11,605 nt of DNA from Muribaculaceae bacterium (GCA_029056365.1 JAIDBM010000063.1:1-11605), one strand, 5' to 3'. Positions 1 to 7,372 are shown, counted from the first letter of the stretch. A program made the numbers and translations. The notes: generated by a model not told the origin, from the letters alone.

Positions 1-57
1 ATAAAATAACAGGCTTTTCGGAAGCACAAGACTTTTTTAAATGAAAGAGCCGTGGGG

Positions 58-76
58 TGTCCGGACGATTGTCCGG
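58..76. repeat. Direct repeat TGTCCGG x2 upstream of gyrB promoter
   Basis: TGTCCGG occurs at 58-64 and again at 70-76, a 12-bp period. The first copy is part of the perfect palindrome GTCCGGAC (59-66). The pair sits about 30-45 bp upstream of the gyrB -33 element, where an activator or repressor could bind. No known regulator is recognised; it may be chance. Confidence 0.3.
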
Positions 77-102
77 CAGAATGCACACAAAGTGAATTCA
101 AA

Positions 103-120
103 TTTTGCCGTTTGGCAAAA
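103..120. repeat. 7-bp perfect inverted repeat over the gyrB -33 element
   Basis: TTTTGCC (103-109) and GGCAAAA (114-120) are exact reverse complements separated by 4 bp (GTTT). The left arm contains the proposed -33 TTTG at 104-107, so a dimeric protein bound here would cover the promoter. No T-tract follows on either strand, so it does not look like a terminator. That it is an operator is inference. Confidence 0.45.
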
Positions 121-134
121 AAACACTATCTTTG
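104..134 (+). promoter_or_regulatory. Bacteroidota-type promoter of gyrB
   Basis: TATCTTTG at 127-134 matches the Bacteroidota -7 consensus TAnnTTTG exactly. TTTG at 104-107 lies 19 bp upstream, within the usual 19-21 bp spacing for the -33 box. A second TTTG at 111-114 is too close. Transcription would start near 139-142, giving a gyrB leader of nearly 60 nt. Confidence 0.75.
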
Positions 135-146
135 CAGTTGAAAACA

Positions 147-167
147 GAGGTCGCCGCAGGCGCCCTC
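147..167 (+). promoter_or_regulatory. Stem-loop at the 5' end of the gyrB leader
   Basis: The arms GAGGTCGCC (147-155) and GGCGCCCTC (159-167) pair in eight of nine positions (one T/C mismatch) around a GCA triloop. The stem is GC-rich and starts only a few bases after the predicted transcription start. It is followed by TTTCTATG, a short T-rich run. It could protect the mRNA 5' end, attenuate transcription weakly, or control translation; the sequence alone does not decide. Confidence 0.5.
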
Positions 168-198
168 TTTCTATGAAGAAAAATAGAACGTTCAAGAT

Positions 199-2130
199 AT
201 GTCAGAAGAAAAAGAAGCCTACAGCGCCAGTAATATCCAGGTGCTTGAAGGTCTGGAAGCCGTGCGCAAACGCCCGGCCATGTATATAGGCGATATAAGC
301 GCCAAAGGTCTCCATCATCTGGTTTATGAGGTAGTCGACAACTCTATCGATGAAGCTCTCGCCGGTTATGCAAAAGAAATCACTGTGACGATAAACCCCG
401 ACAACTCCATAACGGTTGTCGACGATGGCCGCGGTATACCTGTTGATCTCCACGAAAAAGAAGGTAAAAGCGCTCTTGAGGTAGTGCTTACCGTGCTTCA
501 TGCCGGTGGTAAATTCGACAAAAGTAATTATAAGGTCTCCGGAGGTCTGCACGGTGTGGGCGTCAGCTGTGTGAACGCGCTTTCCACCTATCTTCGTGCG
601 GAAGTGCACCGCGACGGCAAGGCGTATGTTCAGGAATACAGCTGTGGCAAACCCACTACCGAACTGAGGGTTGTAGGCACCAGCAGTCACACCGGCACAT
701 CCATTACATTCAAACCCGACGGCAGCATATTCACTGTAACCGAGTACGATTACAAGACACTGGCGAACCGCCTGCGCGACCTCGCCTTCCTGAACGCCGG
801 CATCACTCTGCATCTGACCGACTTGCGCGATGTGGACGAAAACGGCAAGCCGCATTCCGAAACATTCCATTCCGATACCGGCCTTTGCGAATTTGTCCGC
901 TATATCGACTCCAACAAGGAATCGCTCATCGGCGATGTAATCCATCTCAATACCGAACGTCAGGGCATACCGGTTGAAGTGGCGCTGACCTACAACAACA
1001 CCTACAACGAGAACGTGTACTCGTTTGTCAATAACATCAACACTATCGAGGGCGGTACTCATCTCACCGGATTCCGTCGCGGACTGACCTCCACGCTTAA
1101 GAAATACGCCGAAGACAACAACCTGCTCAAGAATGCCAAGGTGGAGATTTCGGGCGATGACTTCCGCGAAGGACTTACAGCCGTGGTGTCGGTAAAGGTG
1201 ATGGAGCCGCAGTTCGAGGGCCAGACAAAGACAAAACTCGGCAACTCCGAAGTGGCCGGCGCAGTTTCCGCTGCAGTAAGCGAAGCCCTGAAATACTATC
1301 TTGAAGAGAACCCGGCTCAGGCCAAGACCATAGTAGCCAAAGTGGTTCTGGCGGCGCAGGCTCGTCATGCTGCAATCAATGCCCGCAAGAATGTGCTGCG
1401 CAAATCACCCCTCAGCGGAGGCGGACTCCCCGGCAAACTTGCCGACTGTTCGGCCCGTACCGCCGAAGACTGCGAACTGTTCATAGTCGAAGGTGATTCG
1501 GCAGGCGGTACAGCCAAGCAGGGCCGCGACCGCAGGTTCCAGGCCATTCTGCCGCTGCGCGGTAAAATTCTTAATGTCGAAAAAGCTATGGAGCACAAAA
1601 TATTCGACAACGAGGAAATTACCAATCTGTTCAAGGCCATGCGTGTTACCATTGGCACGGAAGAAGACCCGAAAGAAGCCAATCTGAGCAAACTCGCCTA
1701 CCACAAGATTATAATAATGACCGATGCCGATGTCGATGGTGCCCATATCGCCACTCTGCTGATGACGTTCTTCTTCCGCCGCATGCGTCCGGTGATAGAA
1801 AACGGATATCTGTATCTGGCCACACCGCCGCTTTACAAATGCAAGCTCGGCAAAAACGAAGAATATTGCTGGACCGACCAGCAGGTACAGCAGTTTATCT
1901 CGGCACATGGCGAGCGAACTACAGTGCAGCGATATAAAGGTCTCGGTGAAATGAGCGCCCAGGAACTGCGCGACACCACTATGTCGCCTGAACACCGCAT
2001 GCTCAAGCAGGTGAATATAAGCGATGCCGCTGAAGCCGACCGTATTTTCTCCATGCTTATGGGTGAGGATGTGGGTCCGCGCCGCGACTTTATCGAGGCG
2101 AACGCAAACTATGCCAATATAGATGCGTAA
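199..2130 (+). CDS. gyrB: DNA gyrase subunit B
   Basis: This is the ATPase and TOPRIM subunit of type IIA topoisomerase, which with GyrA introduces negative supercoils in the cytoplasm. The 643-residue product has the GHKL ATPase site in order: E44 and N48 in the EVVDN motif, DDGRGIP (75-81), HAGGKFD (101-107), GGLHGVG (115-121), and the transducer loop Q342-T343-K344. The TOPRIM domain has EGDSA (431-435) and the metal-binding D509, D511 and D513; QRYKGLG follows at 577-583. It lacks the TOPRIM-region insert of E. coli GyrB, which explains the shorter length. ParE is the main alternative, but the N-terminal region and the tail ending YANIDA match Bacteroides GyrB as I recall it. By alignment with E. 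coli, D433 is conserved at the quinolone-associated Asp426 position and Lys447 is Arg454, a common variant. The start at 199 leaves the N-terminus at its usual length. A strong promoter lies directly upstream. Confidence 0.96.
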   Translation: MSEEKEAYSASNIQVLEGLEAVRKRPAMYIGDISAKGLHHLVYEVVDNSIDEALAGYAKEITVTINPDNSITVVDDGRGIPVDLHEKEGKSALEVVLTVLHAGGKFDKSNYKVSGGLHGVGVSCVNALSTYLRAEVHRDGKAYVQEYSCGKPTTELRVVGTSSHTGTSITFKPDGSIFTVTEYDYKTLANRLRDLAFLNAGITLHLTDLRDVDENGKPHSETFHSDTGLCEFVRYIDSNKESLIGDVIHLNTERQGIPVEVALTYNNTYNENVYSFVNNINTIEGGTHLTGFRRGLTSTLKKYAEDNNLLKNAKVEISGDDFREGLTAVVSVKVMEPQFEGQTKTKLGNSEVAGAVSAAVSEALKYYLEENPAQAKTIVAKVVLAAQARHAAINARKNVLRKSPLSGGGLPGKLADCSARTAEDCELFIVEGDSAGGTAKQGRDRRFQAILPLRGKILNVEKAMEHKIFDNEEITNLFKAMRVTIGTEEDPKEANLSKLAYHKIIIMTDADVDGAHIATLLMTFFFRRMRPVIENGYLYLATPPLYKCKLGKNEEYCWTDQQVQQFISAHGERTTVQRYKGLGEMSAQELRDTTMSPEHRMLKQVNISDAAEADRIFSMLMGEDVGPRRDFIEANANYANIDA

Positions 2131-2172
2131 ACATTCCGCGAATATCAGATGTTGATGCATAAAAGGATGTAG

Positions 2173-2189
2173 GATTACACCCGGTAATC
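2173..2189 (+). repeat. Small inverted repeat between gyrB and rnr
   Basis: GATTAC (2173-2178) and GTAATC (2184-2189) form a perfect 6-bp stem with a 5-base loop in the 98-bp gap between gyrB and rnr. No T-tract follows, so it is not a typical intrinsic terminator. The gap also has no TAnnTTTG box, so rnr may be read from the gyrB promoter. The hairpin may be an RNA-processing site or chance. Confidence 0.35.
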
Positions 2190-2228
2190 AATCATCAGCA
2201 AGTATTCGACAATTAAAACAATACAATA

Positions 2229-4472
2229 ATGAGTGCCAGATCAAAGAGTATGAAGCCGCGTGAACTGCAGGAAGCTGTAGTGGAATACGTGGGCCGTCAG
2301 AAAAACAACACATATAATTACAAACAGGTGTCGCATGCCATAGGCGTCGGCACGGCGGCCGCGCAGCGTGCGGTGGCTCTTTATCTGGCCGAACTTGCAT
2401 TCGATGGCTTCATAATAGAGGTAGCGCCAGGCAAATTCAAGTCGCCTGCCCGTACGGTAACAGCCACCGGTGTGTTTTCCCGAAGAAGCAACGGCACCAA
2501 CAGTGTGATTACCGATGAAGACGGCGAGCAGATATTTGTTGCCGAGAGAAACAGTATGCATGCGCTCAACGGCGACCGTGTTACTATCGAAGTGGCGGCA
2601 CGCGTGGCGGGTAAGGAGCCTGAAGCAGTTGTTACCGGAATAATCGAGAAAAAGGAACAGACATTCATAGGAACTCTGAAAGTCGACAAGCATTTCGCGT
2701 ATCTGCTCACCGACAGCAAGTTCCTTGCATCCGACATATTCATCCCCAAGGCGAAGCTACGTGGCGGACAGACGGGCGACAAAGCGGTTGTGCAGATAAC
2801 CGAGTGGCCCGATGACGCCAAGAATCCACGGGGCGAGGTTCTCGATGTGCTCGGACGCGCCGGAGAGAACAATACCGAAATCAATGCCATAATGGCGGAA
2901 TTCGGCCTGCCGTATAAATATCCGCAGTCGGTGGAGAAAGCTGCCGATAAGATTGATGCCGGCATCACGCCTGAGGTAGTGGCGGCCCGCGAGGACATGC
3001 GTCCTGTGACGACATTCACTATCGACCCCAAGGACGCCAAGGACTTCGACGACGCGCTTTCGATACGGCGCCTGTTGAACGGAAACTACGAAGTGGGTGT
3101 GCATATAGCCGATGTCACACACTATGTGAAACCGGGTTCGATTATCGACCGTGAGGCCAGCGAGCGTGCAACTTCGGTATACCTTGTCGACAGGGTAGTG
3201 CCCATGTTGCCCGAACATCTGAGCAATGGCATATGTTCCTTGCGCCCCGATGAAGACAAACTCACCTTTTCCGTGATTTTTGAAATGACCGCGCAGGGCG
3301 ATGTGGTAAATTCGCGCATAGCCCGTACGGTTATACGCAGCAACCGCCGTTTCACATACGAGGAGGCACAGGAGCGCATTGAATCAGGCAAAGGCGACTA
3401 TGCCGATGAAATCAACATTCTCGACAAAATGGCAAAGGCATTGCGGGCCAGGCGTTATGAAAACGGGTCGGTGGAGTTCGACCGTGTGGAAGTGCGCTTC
3501 GAGATTGATGAGAACGGACACCCGCTGAGTGTTTATTTCAAGGAGTCGAAAGACGCCAACAAGCTCATAGAGGAGTTTATGCTTCTTGCCAACAGGCAGG
3601 TGGCCACAGTGATAGGAAAACCGGCCGGAAAGAAAAAACCGAAGGCGTTCGTATATCGTGTGCATGACATGCCCGAGCCGGGCAAACTTGCCGATTTGTC
3701 GGCGCTGGCGCGTAATTTCGGATATAAGGTGAAGACATCCGGAACTCCCCGCGATGTCAACCGTTCGATCAACCGCATGCTGGTTGACCTAAAGGGCAAA
3801 GGCGAGGAGAATTTCCTGTCGACACTAGCAATACGCTCCATGGCCAAGGCTGTGTATACTACTTCCAACATAGGTCACTATGGTCTTGGATTCGACTATT
3901 ACACCCATTTCACATCGCCGATACGCCGTTATCCCGATATGATGGTTCATCGTCTGCTTGAGCGCTATCTCGGTGGTGCGAGGTCGGTGAATCTTGCAAA
4001 ACTTGAAGAGGCCTGCAAGCATTCGTCGGAAATGGAACAGCTTGCCGCCAATGCCGAGCGTGCAAGCATAAAATACAAGCAGGTGGAGTATATGCAGGAC
4101 CATATGGGCGAGATATACACCGGCGTGATTTCAGGAGTAACCGAATGGGGTATTTACGTTGAGCTTGACGAGAACAAGTGTGAGGGACTTGTGCCGGTGC
4201 GTGATCTTGCTGACGACTACTATGATTTTGACGAAAAGAACTTCTGTCTCGTAGGACGCCGTCACAACAACCGATACCGTCTTGGCGATGCCGTGAAGGT
4301 GCAGGTGGCACGTTGCAATCTGGAACGCAAGCAGCTCGATTTCGCTATTGTCGATCCGCGTACGGGGGTTGCTGCCGGAGCACCGGATTTTTCTTCGGGA
4401 GCCGGAGCCAAGGCCGCCGCTGACGCTATGCGAGGCTCACGCAAGAAGAACAGTCGCCGTCGTCGCCGCTGA
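2229..4472 (+). CDS. rnr: Ribonuclease R (RNB-family 3'-5' exoribonuclease)
   Basis: RNase R degrades structured RNA processively from the 3' end, acting in mRNA and rRNA turnover and quality control. The 747-residue product has the family order: an N-terminal helical nucleic-acid-binding region (about 1-65), cold-shock-type RNA-binding domains (about 75-230), the RNB catalytic domain (about 260-590), and a C-terminal S1 domain (about 626-710). D266, D272, D274 and D275 in the IDPKDAKDFDDA motif match E. coli D272, D278, D280 and D281. The second RNB hallmark, HFTSPIRRYPD, is at 560-570. A low-complexity basic tail ends in RRRRR, as is usual for RNase R rather than RNase II. The ATG at 2229 follows an A-rich stretch. 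Another Met lies seven codons in, so a slightly later start cannot be excluded. It probably shares a transcript with gyrB and folB. Confidence 0.95.
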   Translation: MSARSKSMKPRELQEAVVEYVGRQKNNTYNYKQVSHAIGVGTAAAQRAVALYLAELAFDGFIIEVAPGKFKSPARTVTATGVFSRRSNGTNSVITDEDGEQIFVAERNSMHALNGDRVTIEVAARVAGKEPEAVVTGIIEKKEQTFIGTLKVDKHFAYLLTDSKFLASDIFIPKAKLRGGQTGDKAVVQITEWPDDAKNPRGEVLDVLGRAGENNTEINAIMAEFGLPYKYPQSVEKAADKIDAGITPEVVAAREDMRPVTTFTIDPKDAKDFDDALSIRRLLNGNYEVGVHIADVTHYVKPGSIIDREASERATSVYLVDRVVPMLPEHLSNGICSLRPDEDKLTFSVIFEMTAQGDVVNSRIARTVIRSNRRFTYEEAQERIESGKGDYADEINILDKMAKALRARRYENGSVEFDRVEVRFEIDENGHPLSVYFKESKDANKLIEEFMLLANRQVATVIGKPAGKKKPKAFVYRVHDMPEPGKLADLSALARNFGYKVKTSGTPRDVNRSINRMLVDLKGKGEENFLSTLAIRSMAKAVYTTSNIGHYGLGFDYYTHFTSPIRRYPDMMVHRLLERYLGGARSVNLAKLEEACKHSSEMEQLAANAERASIKYKQVEYMQDHMGEIYTGVISGVTEWGIYVELDENKCEGLVPVRDLADDYYDFDEKNFCLVGRRHNNRYRLGDAVKVQVARCNLERKQLDFAIVDPRTGVAAGAPDFSSGAGAKAAADAMRGSRKKNSRRRRR

Positions 4473-4524
4473 CGCGCTGCAAATGGTTCATGTAACTAAT
4501 CGCGAAGCTTTTCAACAAGTAGCC

Positions 4525-4881
4525 ATGCCTGTAGCGACAGTAGAGATAAACCGGCTGAAGATTTACGCATATCATGGAGTTTTCGGCCAGGAGACAGCCG
4601 TAGGCAACGATTTTGAGCTTACTGTTCATCTGGAGTATCCTTGTGCCGGAGCCATGCAGACCGATGAGCTTGAAGCCACAATAAGTTATGCCGATGTTAT
4701 TACTCTGATTGAAAAAGAAATGAAGAAGCCGTCCAGACTTCTTGAAAACGTGGTTTACCGAATTTATACATCGATTGTGGCCGCTTATCCCAAGGTTTGC
4801 GGCGGTTATATCACGCTTCTGAAGCTTCATCCGCCATTGAGCGGACAGATGGAGTCGTGCGGCTTTACCTACCGATGGTAG
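4525..4881 (+). CDS. folB: Dihydroneopterin aldolase
   Basis: FolB cleaves 7,8-dihydroneopterin to 6-hydroxymethyl-7,8-dihydropterin and glycolaldehyde in folate synthesis. The 118-residue product is the usual size (E. coli about 120). Recognisable features are IYAYHGVFGQET near the N-terminus with E23, Y55 in an ISYADV segment, E74 in LLENV, and K100 in LLKLHPP. E23, Y55 and K100 fit the positions of the substrate-binding Glu, the Tyr and the catalytic Lys of Staphylococcus aureus FolB (E22, Y54, K100). An in-frame ATG at 4483 would add 14 residues, and the frame is open further back into rnr. I chose 4525 because family members begin about six residues before the first strand. The gene starts 52 nt after the rnr stop with no visible promoter, suggesting cotranscription. 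Confidence 0.88.
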   Translation: MPVATVEINRLKIYAYHGVFGQETAVGNDFELTVHLEYPCAGAMQTDELEATISYADVITLIEKEMKKPSRLLENVVYRIYTSIVAAYPKVCGGYITLLKLHPPLSGQMESCGFTYRW

Positions 4882-4889
4882 TCTGTTTT
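4869..4889 (+). terminator. Candidate intrinsic terminator overlapping the folB stop codon
   Basis: CTACC (4869-4873) and GGTAG (4877-4881) pair around a GAT triloop, followed by TCTGTTTT. The hairpin includes the folB stop codon and the tail reaches into the end of the convergent glycosyltransferase gene. The stem is only 5 bp, so the call is tentative. There is no T-tract in the opposite direction. Confidence 0.4.
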
Positions 4890-6069
4890 ATGAATATGTG
4901 AAATGTCGGCCTCCGTGACTGCGCAGGCGGTAGTACATTTTCCGCAGCGGGCGTGTGGCTACAAGCCAGGGCAGAGTAAGGAAAAGGTTTCGGCCGTTCA
5001 TAGTCTTGAGCACGCTGCGCCAGCTCAGAATCAGCATTATAAAAATCGATAATCCGGATATTGCCGCAGAGCCGACTGTAATCCAGTTGTCGGTGTCGGA
5101 TATGATGGCTGCAGCAGATGCAGCCGCCCACAGCCATAGCAGCCAGGAGCCAATAACCATGCGACGGCGTGCGCCATGACGGATGTGTTTGCCTGTGAAA
5201 GCACGTTTTATGGCGTCTTCGCCATAGGTGATGTTGAAAATGTCGCCGTCGAATCTCACAATCGAGTCGTCGCTGAGCTGTACTGCAGTATTGTCTGGTC
5301 GTGCGATTTCATTGATGAAAATGTCGTCGTCGCCGTGCTGTACGTTAAGCGAACGTGAGAAACCTTTGTTATTGAAGAATAATTCGCGGCGATATGCAAG
5401 GTTGTGCTCTGTTCCGCGATACGGACGATGCCGCAAGGCGGCAGTGATCCAAGTGGCGCAGTCGGCTGCATAGTCGAACGAGCGGCGTCGGCGTCCCCGC
5501 GCCACATCCTCGCCTTCGGCCGGAATGGCAACACCGGTCACCACTTCGATGGCGGCATCGGTGTTGAACGGACGCATCATCTCTGACAGCCATCGCCGGG
5601 AATCGATGCGCGATGTGGCTGTGGTCAGAACCACCACTTCGCCCCGTGCCGCTTTTACACCGAGTGTGAGCGCCAGCTTCTTGCGGCTGAGGCTTCTTGC
5701 TCCGTCGGGTGTGTAAGTCAGATATAGGTTGCGGTGCGCGAGCTGCAGTGAATCGATATAGTCGCGGACCTGGGCCGATTCGCCTTCATTCACAACAATA
5801 ACCTCATAATCGCCTTCGTATTCCTGGTTCAGAAGAATTGGTATCAGTTGTTCCAGACCCGACATATCATCATGGCTATACACTATTATGGATGCGGATG
5901 CTGCGGTAAGGTCCGGATCAAGCGGGGTGGCCTCTTCATTGCAGTGCCGCCGCCATCGTCTGAGGCTGAACAGCGGCAGAGAGTAATACAGACAGAAAAT
6001 CAAGGCCGTGGCCAAGGCCGTCCCCGACAGAATATATGTATATACAGGAATGTGAAGATCAAATACCAT
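4888..6069 (-). CDS. Membrane-anchored GT2-like glycosyltransferase with degenerate DXD motif
   Basis: The 393-residue product has a GT-A/GT2-like layout. An N-terminal membrane helix (about 10-33) and a basic stretch precede a cytoplasmic domain (about 58-300), then hydrophobic segments at about 306-324 and 328-349 and a possible re-entrant stretch at 361-372. GT2 landmarks are a strand ending in SIIVYSHDD, EVIVVNEGES (89-98), the helix KKLALTLGVKAARGE, HNLAYRRELFF (222-232) and GDDDIF (246-251), which probably carries the catalytic base. The metal-binding DXD, expected after EVVVLT, instead reads T-A-T-S-R (150-154). No clear QXXRW motif is seen; an arginine-rich stretch (297-303) lies near its place. 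Activity is therefore uncertain: it may be a diverged transferase or a non-catalytic homologue. Its acceptor is unknown. It converges on folB with 6 bp between stops. The ATG at 6069 lies 23 bp after a -7 promoter box. Confidence 0.8.
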   Translation of the reverse strand: MVFDLHIPVYTYILSGTALATALIFCLYYSLPLFSLRRWRRHCNEEATPLDPDLTAASASIIVYSHDDMSGLEQLIPILLNQEYEGDYEVIVVNEGESAQVRDYIDSLQLAHRNLYLTYTPDGARSLSRKKLALTLGVKAARGEVVVLTTATSRIDSRRWLSEMMRPFNTDAAIEVVTGVAIPAEGEDVARGRRRRSFDYAADCATWITAALRHRPYRGTEHNLAYRRELFFNNKGFSRSLNVQHGDDDIFINEIARPDNTAVQLSDDSIVRFDGDIFNITYGEDAIKRAFTGKHIRHGARRRMVIGSWLLWLWAAASAAAIISDTDNWITVGSAAISGLSIFIMLILSWRSVLKTMNGRNLFLTLPWLVATRPLRKMYYRLRSHGGRHFTYS

Positions 6070-6092
6070 TTCGTTTTGCGGTTATGAAAGCA

Positions 6093-6100
6093 CAAAGTTA
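6093..6100 (-). promoter_or_regulatory. -7 box of the GT2-like gene promoter
   Basis: On the minus strand this reads TAACTTTG, an exact TAnnTTTG match, 23 bp before the ATG at 6069. No TTTG is found at the expected upstream spacing; a nine-T run occupies much of the spacer. The predicted leader is very short, under 20 nt. Confidence 0.55.
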
Positions 6101-6102
6101 CG

Positions 6103-6135
6103 AAAAAAAAACGGATGTGCGTCGATTAAACACCG
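6103..6135 (-). terminator. Candidate terminator downstream of the GT4 gene
   Basis: On the minus strand CGGTGT (6135-6130) can pair with ACATCCG (6118-6112) with one bulged base across an 11-nt loop, directly followed by nine T's (6111-6103). It lies about 78 bp past the GT4 stop codon. The T-run is convincing; the stem is imperfect. The only other stretch here, 6136-6212, shows nothing else I can support. Confidence 0.45.
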
Positions 6136-6212
6136 TTTCGATGATATTTGTTGAATGTAGCAGGAAATTGCGCGGATAGAGCATGGGAAAAGGAGTGACC
6201 GTTCAGTCGGCA

Positions 6213-7307
6213 TCAGTCCGGTGAGCGGCCGGAAGCAACAGACATGCGTTCGAATAACTCTCCGGCAACTTTTTCCGATTCAAAATCAAGCGCAAGGCGG
6301 TATGCGTTTTTAGCCATTACGGAGCGTTGTTCATCGGTCAGTGCGATATATTTAAGCACACACGATGCAAGACTGTCCACATCTCCGGGTTTAAATAGAT
6401 AGCCGTTCACGCCATCGGTGATATAGCCCTTTGGACCGGCCATGTTGCTTGCAACAACGGGCGTACATGCTGCCATGGCTTCAATGCCGACAAGACCGAG
6501 ACTTTCGTTCAGAGATGAAGGGAAAACAAACAGGTCCATTTCCTTATAATACTGCGGCAGTTCTTCAGGAGCTTTGGCACCGAGGTATTGTATTTTGTGT
6601 GCGACTCCGGATTCAGCGATGCATTTTTCGAGTAAATGAGTCTGGCTACCGCGTCCGATGATTGTTGCCTCGCAGTCGATACCTTTTTTGTAGAGTATTC
6701 TTACAAGTTCAACAAACAGTTCCCAGCCTTTTCCGGAATCAATGCGTGAAACATATCCGAGCCGGAGGGCCCGTCCGGCCAGTGGCGATGGTTCTTTGAC
6801 AGAGAAAAACAATTTTTTTATACCTCCTGATGGAGAAACGAAAATCCTGTTTTTGTCGAGCCAGGGAAACTCATTCTGTAGCACATTGCGGAAATACTCC
6901 GATGGAGCCACAACCATCCGTGCTTTGGCCAGCAATGGGGCCGACATTTTTTTCAATAGTTTTTTGAAACGGTTCGAGGGCAGAACATCGTCGCCGTGTA
7001 CATTGAATACAAGAGGCAGATTGCGGAACACGGAAGCCAGCAACAAGGCCGGAGTCGGGAATGTGATGGTATGTACATAAATCAGATCGTACCGAGAGAA
7101 AAGCAAATGGCCGCATAGCCTGAGATAGTACGAAATATATGTAACAAGTTTTGACACGGCACCGAAGCGACGGCCGCGAATGGTGCAAAGATTTGTACTT
7201 CCGGCAGTGTTACGCCGCTTGATGTCGTCGTGAAAAACTTTGATAAAAGTTCCATAAACAGGATCTTTTTCTGACGGATACATGTTGGCTACAACCAGAA
7301 TTTTCAT
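6213..7307 (-). CDS. Glycosyltransferase family 4-type (GT-B fold)
   Basis: The 364-residue product looks like a retaining GT-B glycosyltransferase that moves a sugar from a nucleotide donor to a glycan or lipid-linked acceptor. The N-terminal half starts MKILVVANMYPSEKDPVYGT and contains NVHGDDVLP (102-110). The C-terminal donor domain begins near residue 180 with LRLGYVSRIDSGKG (181-194) and has the EX7E motif E268-E276 within NESLGLVGIE, followed by PVVAS and DGVNGYLF. It has no membrane helix or signal peptide, so it is probably cytoplasmic or peripheral. I chose the ATG at 7307; the frame is open 26 codons further upstream, but those residues lack family similarity and would reach the promoter region of the divergent operon. 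Donor and acceptor cannot be read from the sequence. Its position beside export genes suggests a role in surface polysaccharide synthesis. Confidence 0.9.
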   Translation of the reverse strand: MKILVVANMYPSEKDPVYGTFIKVFHDDIKRRNTAGSTNLCTIRGRRFGAVSKLVTYISYYLRLCGHLLFSRYDLIYVHTITFPTPALLLASVFRNLPLVFNVHGDDVLPSNRFKKLLKKMSAPLLAKARMVVAPSEYFRNVLQNEFPWLDKNRIFVSPSGGIKKLFFSVKEPSPLAGRALRLGYVSRIDSGKGWELFVELVRILYKKGIDCEATIIGRGSQTHLLEKCIAESGVAHKIQYLGAKAPEELPQYYKEMDLFVFPSSLNESLGLVGIEAMAACTPVVASNMAGPKGYITDGVNGYLFKPGDVDSLASCVLKYIALTDEQRSVMAKNAYRLALDFESEKVAGELFERMSVASGRSPD

Positions 7308-7372
7308 TGCACAGTAGTGGTTAGACAGGGATTTTATATTTAGCAAACGCGTTATTATTCGAAAAATTGTAT

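Noticed and set aside
13..36. Possible terminator of an upstream gene (GCTT/AAGC hairpin, then TTTTTT at 33-38)
   Set aside because: The stem has only 4-5 pairs including a wobble, and the T-run is 7 bases away. The left-hand gene is not in the window.
41..289. 82-codon plus-strand frame across the gyrB promoter and start
   Set aside because: It runs through the promoter, overlaps gyrB by 91 bp out of frame and resembles no family. Only its inner ATG at 173 is discussed, as a possible leader start.
202..1368. 388-codon open frame on the minus strand inside gyrB
   Set aside because: It is antisense to conserved gyrB codons; its length follows from the codon bias of gyrB, and the translation shows no recognisable motifs.
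1405..2160. 251-codon minus-strand frame over the 3' part of gyrB
   Set aside because: It is antisense to the TOPRIM and C-terminal coding region, with no motif and no promoter box seen.
2241..4444. Several minus-strand frames of 60-219 codons over rnr
   Set aside because: All lie opposite conserved RNase R codons and show no family features.
4348..4524. N-terminal extension of folB reaching into the end of rnr
   Set aside because: It would overlap rnr by 125 bp and add 59 residues without similarity to dihydroneopterin aldolases; normal length is reached from 4525.
5176..5716. Short plus-strand frames opposite the GT2-like gene
   Set aside because: They overlap a minus-strand coding region with recognisable GT2 motifs and have no features of their own.
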